Shown one piece after another: positions 1-9,537 of a stretch of DNA of 64,000 nt (position 1 is the stretch's first letter; every line of letters begins with the position of its first letter). The DNA is from Zychaea mexicana. Lineage: Eukaryota; Mucoromycota; Mucoromycetes; Mucorales; Lichtheimiaceae. Under the pieces are notes generated by a model. That model was not told the DNA's origin, did no database searches, and saw only the letters and a program-made list of their open reading frames with translations. The translations under genes were made by a program, and so were the position numbers. Where the stretch lies: NCBI RefSeq assembly GCF_025766255.1, contig NW_026516683.1, positions 1 to 64,000 on the forward strand. The letters are read 5' to 3'.

Positions 1-45
1 CGAATAATAATAGTAAGCCGTCGGTCTGCGACCTCGGCTGTGAAG

Positions 46-619
46 ACTACAACAGCACAGTACTTAATTCATAACGGGCCTTGTGTTTTCATAGCGGCAC
101 AGTGCCTAATTCATAACGGGCCTAGAGTTTTTCATAACGGCACAGTGCCTAATTCATAATGGGCTTTACTCCGTGCAACGGCACAGTGCTTAATCCACAA
201 CGGGGCCTGATATTTTCTACAACGGCACACTGCTTAATTTATAACGGAGCTTAGGTTTTTCATAACGGCACAGTGCCTAATTCATAACGGGCTTTACTCC
301 GTGCAACGGCACAGTGCTTAATTCATAACGGAGCTTAGGTTTTTCATAACGGCATAGTGCCTAATTCATAACAGGCTTTACTCCATGCAACGGCACAGTA
401 CTTAATCCACAACAGGGCTTGATATTTTCTACAACGGCACACTGCTTAATTTATAACGGAGCTTGGGTTTTTCATAATGGCACAATGCTTAATTCATAAC
501 GGGCTTTACTCCGTGCAACGGCACAGTGCTTAATCCACAACAGGGCTTGATATTTTCTACAACGGCACATCGCTTAATTTATAACGGGCTTTATTCCGTG
601 CAACGGCACAGTACTTAAC
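46..619. repeat. Higher-order tandem repeat, ~42-bp monomers
   Basis: About 13 degenerate monomers of roughly 42 bp, each with a CGGCACAGTGCTTAAT-like core followed by CATAACGG. The block starting GGGCTTTACTCC recurs at 161, 289, 373, 501 and 585, i.e. spacings 128, 84, 128 and 84, giving a 212-bp higher-order unit of five monomers. The array starts almost at the window edge, so its true left end may lie close by or outside. No ORF or promoter signal was seen in it. Confidence 0.85.
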
Positions 620-1300
620 GCCTACCTAGCCGTTTCAAAAAAATCACGGAAACGGATTTCGGAAATTAATTTCTCCGAGCGGTTAATCATGTAACTGAAC
701 CAAAATCCGTTTTCCAGAATACACTGCTAATCAAGCTCTATTGATAAATATCCACTGCCATGTCCGCACGCGCACTTTATAAAATAGCACGCTATGTACT
801 GTAGCCTTTTCTGTTATATTATCTCAACTTCTGCACTATGTATCAAATGATTTTTTTATGGAGCCTTCCATCCCTGGACGGTTAGCATCATTAGTTGTTA
901 TATTTAATTAATCCTGCATGGAAAGCTTGCGCGCCCCAAGCAACTTTCCATCTTTTTATATCAAAATTCATTCTCTTGCAGTGTCCATGCTGATATCTTC
1001 TCTGTATCTGTCTAATTTCGTAACATGACATGTGCAACTACTGATATAACCACTCATCTTTAAATGCTTACTGTTTTGTGCTGAGGTGAAAATCTGTTTA
1101 ATGGTTATTGAATTTTATTGATTCTATATTAATGGTTCTTGTCTATTTCTCAACGCATCGAAGTGAACATATACACTATCCTCGCATGTATTAGTATTTA
1201 TTTAGGACATTTTGACATACCTTACGGACACCCTTGTCAGCGGCTCTGCCGACGAGCGTCTCTGCCGATCTGAACTGGTGTCGTGCAGTGTATATTGGTC
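620..1300. other. AT-rich non-coding stretch with imperfect inverted repeat
   Basis: No gene recognised. Positions 645-660 and 700-716 form imperfect inverted arms (GGAAACGGATTTCGG against CCAAAATCCGTTTTCC) flanking a short near-palindrome around AATTAATT. About 1214-1273 on the minus strand could be a small downstream exon of the fragment at 1321-1888, since it is bounded by CCAG and a GTATGT donor and stays open in phase. Confidence 0.4.
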
Positions 1301-1320
1301 TTAGATTGACTGGCACTCAC

Positions 1321-1888
1321 AGTAATACACTTGCCCCTGCGTTATTCTTGTCGCTTCTTGTCGAAACTGACGGATAATGTTACGATGCAGCTGTTGTGCA
1401 TCCAAGTCGATGGCATTTGCAGCGATGTATGCACGTACATTTTGCGGGACGGCGTTATTTTCGACGGCAGGTGCAGCCTCATGCCCACAGGAGTGTTCGA
1501 TGTTCAAGTGGAAGTAACCATTCACTCTACCGACCATGCCACTGATGCGGCCATTGCACAAGAAAGTTGGCATACGCCGATACAATTGTAAACGAACGGC
1601 TGCTTGATCCTGCACATGGAAATCTTGCGAGCATCGAAAAAGGAAAGAATAGCCGAACTTTCTTCGTGGTTCTGTTCGGTATGCTTCGTAGTAATGGTAT
1701 CCGTCAACAGCCTGGATACAATCCCGGATGTTGATCACAAGTTGCGAATCTGACAACGCCAACATATCGTCGTCAAGTTGCACATACGCGTCGAGGCTGT
1801 AATCTTCGAGATTGTCGGCTACGTTCCTCAAATTTAGACGCGAAGGAATCAGCTCGAGTACTTCGTCCACTGTCAGGAGTACTTTCAA
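1321..1888 (-). pseudogene. Gene fragment resembling N-terminal region of a MULE-type transposase
   Basis: An open frame of about 190 codons on the minus strand with no ATG at its upstream end (an in-frame TAA lies two codons before the first open codon), so it is an internal exon or a 5'-truncated copy. The C-terminal half has a C-x-H-like zinc-ligand pattern (HSCGHE) followed by a helix-rich stretch ending ITQGQVYY. That arrangement is familiar from DNA-binding domains ahead of Mutator-like (MULE) transposases in fungi. Right after the YY a GTGAGT donor occurs at 1320, so the visible stop may lie in an intron. No transposase catalytic domain is visible downstream. The family call is tentative; an unrelated zinc-binding protein remains possible. 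Confidence 0.35.
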
Positions 1889-3565
1889 GCATTAGTTTCC
1901 CACTTGTAATTATAATATGTAAGATAATATCATGTATACTTTTAATTCTATGATAAAATATCTACTCTGTGTATTAAACCACTGCTGTTGCTATAGGAGT
2001 TATGTTATCATGGTATTACTGTATCAGCATGATTAAAGCATGATATGAGATTGGTTTAACGAGTACAAAATCTCATTAGTATGTTTCACACAGTTTGCAT
2101 TATTTAAGCGCACATAAAACTCTATTTCTATCTATCTTGTTCTCCAACTCGAACATCCACTTGAACTAATCGTAGTAATATGTATGCTCACTCGTCGTCA
2201 GCTCTTTCACTTTGGATCTTATAGGTAAAGGGTTTTGCGGATGTTATTAGAAAGCGGTGCTTGGGATGTATGATTTAGATAGGACGAGTAACACTGACGA
2301 TCGGTCTTGTTTTGTAGATATGTATCAAGTTTAAAAAGATCGACAGTAGACTTGATCCAACCTTTTTTTATTTGATATAAGCGCGGGAGAGGGAAGCACA
2401 TCAAGCTTGAGAGACTATCTTGTGTATGTGAGATTTTCTTCTCACCAAACAAAACTAGTATAGAGAGTGAAAGTGGCTTTGTACAGTATGTGTTCTGGGG
2501 AATAATGACAGAATACTGATCCACTGTGAATCCTCGCTTATTTCTATGATACAAGGCTGCCATTCTTGAGCAATTTTGAAAAAAGAAAAAGTCTCGTTTT
2601 ATTTCCGTGAAGGAAGCAGCACAAAAGTTAAGCAATCTTATGAGGTTCTCTCATATACGATCTACTACTGTAATCGATTTTCATAACAACATATGTTCTC
2701 TGTTTTATAGGACAAGTACATAATGCATTCATTGAAAAATATGTTTTGATTAAGAAAAGGTAACCCCTGATGTCAAACCCAGCCCATTATACAAAACATA
2801 CTGTCGATACAATGCAGTAACATCATTGAACACTATAAAAGATTACCGGAAAAAAGAACAGTATGGACAGCACATATATACTTTGTCGTTACTCACTTAA
2901 AGTAGAAAAAACTCAATTCTTAAATGCTCGTCTTGTAATGGAAAAGTAGTGAGGGGTGTATTGAAAACATTTATCAAGTTTACGACTTTAACCTAGAGTT
3001 AGGGTATTGAAATAAGTATGGTTGAAAAAAGCTGGGATTCACTGTATCACGTAAGTACAATTTGAGCTGGGGAAAAATAGGGATGTGATGATGTGTTGGA
3101 ATCTTAAAGAATGAAAATAAGCTTTCTTATTTTGCTTTTTGGAGCGGGATGGTGAAGATGGTTTGGAGTGAATCTGCGTTAAGAGAAAAATGAAAGATTC
3201 GCGAATCAGACTTGCATGCATCCTTTCGGAAAGACTTAATTGAAAACAGACAAATTCCATCTATATCATAGTTATAAAATTGTACACAAAGGTCAGAAGC
3301 TATAGTTACAAATAAACATTAAGCTTACGGAACTTGCGATCAAAGTACATACAGTTTATATAAGCTGATGGAATGAAAGAACAAAGGGGATGGGTATAAC
3401 ACTTTACCTAGAATAAGTGACGAATCAAACCGCAGCAAGCAATATTCATGCTACTCATACTATATAGTATAACCTACAGCGCCGTCATTAGTAGTGATAG
3501 TAGTAACTCATGACATAACAAAAATAAGATATTTTACTTGTTACTAGCTTATAAGGCTATATACC
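1889..3565. other. Non-coding or unrecognised, AT-rich
   Basis: Only short ORFs with biased hydrophobic composition (for example 2219-2635 minus and 3039-3260 minus) are present. None has a recognisable domain, splice continuation or convincing codon use. I see no RNA gene or repeat here. Confidence 0.4.
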
Positions 3566-4430
3566 CTACATCTTGATCACCCTACCGAGCCGTAATATGA
3601 CTGATATTCTTGGCCAATGGAAAATCTCTCTCGCGTCCAACGCTGTCTGCGTTGTCAAAAAGCAAAATAACCAATCACGTATAAATAGTGTCTTGAAGAC
3701 GATTTTTCTGACACATCTAGCACAAATTCGGATGTAGACGACCTCAATGATGTGAACACCTTTTCCGACGTGTAATTCGTTGAAACGCTGGATATGGTCA
3801 TACATTACTCCTGGAGGATCCAGATAACGACGCACGCATTGTGTACCGCAGTGCTTCAATATCCGTATCTACAATCATCAAGTCCTTAGTACATCGCCTT
3901 CTCGCAGCGATAGGCTGGACCTCACAAAGCCTGGTCAATGGTGCCGTTGCCAAGATGTACCCTTACTTAAGGCCGAGGCAAAACCGTGTAGTGCAAAAGA
4001 CAGTGGCTCGAAGAAAGAATGTCGACGTATATTGATGCTTACGTGTAAAACCGAGTATCATGGTAAGACAGGAATGCTTTCTGAGATAATACATATTGTT
4101 TTCAAGGGAATCAATACAACTGTCAAGGTACTAATCAAATAACCAAGTGCAAAGAACAGGCATCATCGAGATGTACAAACTTGATCGTCCTTACTGTACA
4201 ATATTGTTTAAAGCTCAAGCAACATCCATATATGTTACAAAAATGATGTATACTGTATTGTATGTTCCCTGTGATGGTCACGACGCTTCCAATCTTGCAG
4301 CTCGTGTAGTAATCCTCAAAAATGGGTATTATTGTTGTATACACCATTATCAAAAAAACATGTTCTTTGATCCGCCATTAACGATTGATGCTATTTTCCT
4401 GATATCATACTCACAGTTGTGAAAGCGGTT
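3566..4430. other. Unrecognised short overlapping ORFs
   Basis: Overlapping ORFs of 64-97 codons occur on both strands (minus 3566-3859; plus 3841-4035 and 4147-4422). The minus frame around 3700-3860 has mixed polar and hydrophobic composition with two Cys pairs and could be a decayed exon, but no family is recognised. The region borders transposon debris on both sides, so degraded mobile DNA is the likeliest source. Confidence 0.25.
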
Positions 4431-5929
4431 GTCACTGTACTTGGTATGAATAACATCATTTCATACTTCCATTCCTGTTAAAATGCGGTGTCCATTTTAT
4501 AAAGACCGCCCGTGTCGTCCGAAACATTGCCGCGTCTCTCTTTAATGACTCAATTTTTTTAGAAGCACTCTGAGCCCAGACTTTGAAGGAGAGGAAAATG
4601 TGCATTAATGTTTGGAGGATGTGAACGGAAAATTGCTTGGTTCTATCGCTTCAATAGTTGACCCCGGTTTTGTGCATATATAAACGACTGCGCATCGCGT
4701 TCCCGCGCACTTCTTTGCTTACGCCCTATTTAGTTACATATTGACTGTTGTTGAAGATCCGATTCGATTCTTCGATTCTACCGATTCTTACCGAGACGAT
4801 TCGATTCGATTCCTTTACTTGGACAACACCAATTCGATTCCCTCATAGAATCGGTGGGATTCGTCTCGTGCGGAACCCTACTGACCACATCATGACGATG
4901 TTTCTTCTTCCCCCCCCCAAGAGAGTCCAACAACGGAAATCCTGCCTCCGCTAATGGTCAACCACAAGATGACACTTGGAAACAAACAGCAATGATGCGA
5001 CCGTTGATAACGACGGTGGCACCGCCATTAATAACCCAACAACCTTCAGCAGGGTGGCACTTTTGTCAAGCGCTCTCAGCACGATGAACTGCTCACTCTT
5101 GATTTTTCCTTTTTGGTCCTCCACTTGGTAAGCATTTGATGGCCGGCAATTTTGATACCTTTGAAGCTTTGTAACAAAATGCAAAGCTCCCTCAAGCAGT
5201 ACTAAGTGGCAAGTGTTTCTCGAAGATCATGTGCATGTGGTATTGGGCAGCGACATCCATTTTACTGCTGAACCCCCAACTGTCTCCAAAGAGGCCAGAA
5301 CTCTAATTTCCCACGTTCTGCTACTGCCTGCAGAAGGCATTTCCACGTTGCTACAACTGGCAAAAAGTCAAGATTCCGGACAGTCGGCAGAGTCTACCGC
5401 ATCTTGTAGTGGCTGTATCGAATATCTTGTTTGTAATGAACGTCTTTGATCGTCTGTGTGTGCGCTCCAATGACCCATAGATTATCATTGATCGCAAGAC
5501 ACCCACCGTACCTTGATATGTATCAAAAGATCGAAAGCGACCATGCCATCTCAAACGTCGACATAATTAATATTAACCCCATGTATCGAATTATACCAAA
5601 ATACCATTGCTAGCAGAATATCTCAGCCTATGCCTCTCCAAATTAATATATATATATATATATATGCCAACACAGCTTTCTTTACTTTCCGGAGAACATT
5701 TGGCAATATTTGCTTTAAAAGTCATCTGTGACCACGTGCATTAGATGCCATTCCTGCTCAAACTTTGATACAACTGTGCATTGCCGCCAAAGTTCTACAT
5801 TTGTTCACATTTGTAACGCGTGGATACTAAAAATGTATACCCTGTTCGTTTAACTTTTCTTTATCACTGCATTATATATTGTTCTTGAAGCCGTTACAGC
5901 CGTTACATGGGGTCCTTGTTTTGGGCATT
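4431..5929. other. Gene-poor stretch with GATTC-rich cluster and (TA)n
   Basis: Positions 4757-4865 hold at least eight GATTC pentamers, several as GATTCGATTC, mixed with ACCGATTCTTACCGA. A (TA)n run lies near 5648-5666. ORFs of 60-78 codons on both strands at 4951-5554 are not recognised. No gene can be supported. Confidence 0.4.
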
Positions 5930-5934
5930 TACAT

Positions 5935-6125
5935 TCCAACACTTGTAAGAATGCGAAACGAACCCTTTGGAGTGACTTTTATCCACACTTTCACATGCTT
6001 CCGTAATTTTTTTTTTGATAAAGTGTCTTATTGCCAAAACCATGACGCTTAACCTTACTCTTCGCCACCGCCCAGAATTGTTCTATTGGATTAAGCTCAG
6101 GAGAAGGTTGCAAGGTTGCACTCAC
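5935..6125 (-). pseudogene. Decayed Tc1/mariner-type transposase, C-terminal DDE part
   Basis: On the minus strand this reads PSPELNPIEQFWAVAKSKVK and onward to a GFVSHSYKCW-like end, the characteristic C-terminal block of DDE transposases of the Tc1/mariner superfamily (the SPxLNPIEQFW motif precedes the last catalytic acidic residue). A run of ten A/T bases at about 6007-6017 carries a frameshift that separates the two halves, and the upstream catalytic part is missing. The copy is therefore dead. The N-terminal remnant at 6246-6494 probably belongs to the same element. Confidence 0.75.
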
Positions 6126-6245
6126 ATCTCATGAAGTTATAAACAGTGCTGCGTGAAACCTTGAGATGAGTGAATCGTTTCAACAACAGTAGCAGAAGGA
6201 TATTAGCATCGATGAAATTGATAACAGTCATATTATGCTCTTCCG

Positions 6246-6494
6246 TCAAAATACACCCAACACCCACTTTTTCACAACTTTCAAGAAAATACTATCAGGG
6301 AACGTATTATATTGCTCTGAGCAGTTCGAGTGTGAATCCCCGACTGCTTTGCTGCTGCTACTGCTGCTGCTGCACTCGACAGTGTAGCGCACATAATCTC
6401 TTTTAGTATTTGCTTCCTTTATACGGACATCTTCCTCTTTTGGCCTTTCTATCAACATTGGACAACTCAAAGACGATTCACTGTTGGGTTGCAT
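6246..6494 (-). pseudogene. Possible N-terminal remnant of the same Tc1-type transposase
   Basis: An 82-codon minus-strand ORF starting MQPNSESSLS and containing a KRDYVRYT stretch like the beginning of the helix-turn-helix region of fungal Tc1-like transposases, interrupted by a serine run encoded by a CTG/GCT microsatellite (6352-6372). It lies just upstream (minus orientation) of the DDE fragment at 5935-6125, in the order expected for one element with an internal deletion. Assignment rests on position and a weak motif. Confidence 0.35.
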
Positions 6495-6499
6495 CTCTC

Positions 6500-7393
6500 A
6501 AGTATCCAGTATGAGTTGCAATCGTCTCGACAATAAATTCATTCTCATCAACGCCATTTTCATGCCCATCTTCAAATACTAAAAATAAGACTTCCCATTT
6601 CTGTACGCGCGAATTTGGTTCTGATAGGCTGACGACTTTTTAAATATAACTCACAAAGCGATATCAATTTTGATAGGCTGCGACATCACTTATTGGAAGC
6701 ACTGTATAACGTATTAGCCAACATGTAAAATGGTCGTACCACCCTGTTGTCTGCGCTGTCTGTGTGTGCGTTAAAATAGATTATATGCAAGGATGCGGAA
6801 ATACAAAAAACTAGGCTATGATATACCAGCTCTGACTGCATGTTTCATCAGCAGCTTATATCGAGAAGCACTCTGGTTGTGCATATATAGCAACAATCAT
6901 GCGAGTAGTAGCTCTCTCTCTCTCTCTCTCTCTCTTCTTTTCCTCCAAGATCATCGTCAACTTGGTCTTCAAGTCTTCTTGAGAGTGGAATCCGGTCTTC
7001 AATGCAAGTTGAAACCCTTTGTCTTTGTGCAGCCTTGTGAAGAACACAAAGAGCACAAAAAAAAAAACCAAGGTTTTGCGGTAAATAACCTTTTCTTGTG
7101 TAATCCAAACAAGAGCAGACCCATACTATGAAAGTCACCTCGTTTTCAGTTACTCTTTTCGTCCCGCTTTTCTTTTTATTTCACTGCCAATACACGCACG
7201 GCACAACACATTCATTCATCCTCTCTCTCTCTCTCTTTCTTTCTCTCTTTAAAAAGACCGTCGTTTCTCTTTTATTTTCCTCTTCCGCCATTTATTATCT
7301 CTTTTTTCGGTCGTTCCTTTCTTCCGCTTGAAAAACCAACAACACTCACTCACTCACTCACTTACCTACTCACCACAGTTTCGTTGAAAAGTC
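6500..7393. other. Upstream region of SSD1, CT-rich
   Basis: No gene recognised. It contains pyrimidine tracts on the plus strand, (CT)n at about 6910-6937 and 7220-7250, followed by T/C-rich sequence and a CACTCACTCACTCACTTACC run ending near 7375. Such tracts are common in fungal promoters and 5' UTRs, and the SSD1 transcript probably starts here. The short ORF 7128-7331 with a hydrophobic start is most likely UTR. Confidence 0.45.
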
Positions 7394-7708
7394 ATGGAAC
7401 ACGACCTCGAAACTCTGGAACACCAAACGGCCCCAGAGAGCACCCGCGGTCTGTTTGACCCTCCAGAACAGAACGTAAGTTTTTTCTATCCTTCTCTCCT
7501 TTTCAATACGATAGCACCTTTTTGTATGGTTTTTCTCGGGGAAGCAACAATGTAACTCATTTCCGCAACCTCCCCAATCCCCATATATACTCTCTGCTCC
7601 ACACATTGACGGAATCCTCAATTATCCTCAATGGGTATACACAATCACATATACGTGGACAACACAACAACAACAACAACAACAACGCACTATTAGCCAC
7701 CGCCACCC

Positions 7709-9502
7709 ATGTCGACTCAGAGTGCCGATAAGCGTCGTTCGTTTCACGTCCTTGGCCCGGTCGACAATGCTCGGTCGAGACAACAGCAACAAGCACACAA
7801 CCACAACCACCACCAACGTGGCCATCAGCGTAGCAAGTCCGCTATCACGTCCGATATGCTGCCCAATCAGAACGGTAGCCGTCGGAATACAAACTTTGGG
7901 TTACATACCTTGGCGGAGGAGGAGGATGGTTACCAGAGGAGAAGGCAGCAACAGCAGCAGCAACAACAACAACAGGACGACCAAGCCATCACTGTTGATT
8001 CACTCCAGGACATGATCAATACCCTTAAAACACTGCCATCCAGCAGCACATCGGCCATTGCCGCTGCCATCAGCAACAGCAGCAGCAGCAACATCAACAG
8101 TAACGGCAGCAGGGACGAGAGCAACACACCTGGAAGTCGTAGAAACAGTCGGAAGCATCAATCACTTAATAATTTCGGACTTCCGCAAGGCGCTAGACGC
8201 CTGTCGTACAACGGTTCGACGAGCAGCAGCAGCAACACCAGCTATCGTAACAGCAGCAACGGAGGAATTGATATCCAGTCGGTTCTACCCATCCCCTCGG
8301 CCGAGGAAAAGGCCGATCGTCGTCGCAGCAGTGCCATGCGCATGCGTGCCAGCAGCATCAGCGAGCAGGATGAGGACACTAGCAGCTTTGTTTCACGCGA
8401 GGCAGCATTGGCAGAGGCAGAGGCTAAGCTTATGGGAACCTACAAAAAACAGCCCGAAATGATGAATGAAATTGATGCCTCACAGTCTGTGCCCAATTCC
8501 AGAAGACAATCGTCCCGTAGCTCTACCACACTGAGCGAAAGACCTGCCGGTCGCCGTTATTCCGAGTCGTCCGGCAGTGGCAACGGAGGATTCGATCTCA
8601 ATGTCACTGCCAGCACGAGCGCCAGTAAGCGTGTTTCTTTGCAGTTGCCTACGTTGAATGAGAATGAGCCTGCTGGTGAAAGAGCCAACCGTCGCATCAC
8701 TTTTAACAAGCCCCTCAATCTCGGCAACGATACCAACAAGGCCATGGGCCACAACCGACGATCTTCGCGCAACTTTACGGATGATTGGAGAAACAGTAAG
8801 CTTTCATTTAAAGCGCGGGGGTTGGGTGGGGTTGAGAGAGATCGGTACAGGGGGAGGGGGAATTTGTTGGAGTTAGTACAGTGGTTCCTGACATGGGCTC
8901 TTTATTTTCATTGTTGTTGCCAAATAAAGGCGCTCCATCACCCGGTCTGCCCTACTCGCCTCGTTCGTCGACCTATCGCAACTCATTCAACTTGGTGCCA
9001 TTCACCCCAACCCGTGTCAACTTTGCTCGGGACGACGCCAACCCGCACCAACGACGCCCATTGTTCATTGCACACCTTCCATTCTCTGCCCTGACGCCCT
9101 TATTTCGTGCCCGTCAGCTGGTGCGTGGCATGCTGCGTGTCAACAAGCGCAACCGCAGCGACGCCTATGTCTCGTGTGAAGATCTGGATGCTGATATCTA
9201 TGTGTGTGGCTCGCGCGACCGTAACCGTGCATTGGAGGGCGATGTTGTTGCCATCCGTCTCGTCGATGTTGAAAAGGTGCTTCGCGAGAAGAAGGAGAAG
9301 GAGGAAGCCAAGCTGGCTCGCAACGGTGGACAGGTCAAGATGCGCCAACCTGACGAAGAAGATGAAAATGAGATCATTTTTGGCGGCGACGACGACGTTG
9401 ACACGGTCAAGCCAAAGTACTGCGGTGTCGTCGTGGCCATCCTTGAACGTGCGCAGAACCAAGTGTTTTCTGGGTAAGTTGCGGATCATAAGCATATCAT
9501 CC

Positions 9503-9537
<35 letters not shown>

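Noticed and set aside
46..619. Array considered as CRISPR-like
   Set aside because: Monomers are contiguous and diverged, without unique spacers, and the context is eukaryotic.
1331..1591. Plus-strand ORF of 86 codons
   Set aside because: Lies opposite the longer minus-strand MULE-like frame and has no independent support.
6352..6372. CTG/GCT repeat as a coding Cys tract
   Set aside because: Better explained as a microsatellite inside the dead transposase remnant.
7930..8127. Minus-strand Leu/Cys-rich ORF over SSD1
   Set aside because: It is the reverse reading of CAG/CAA repeats coding polyQ and Ser/Asn in SSD1.
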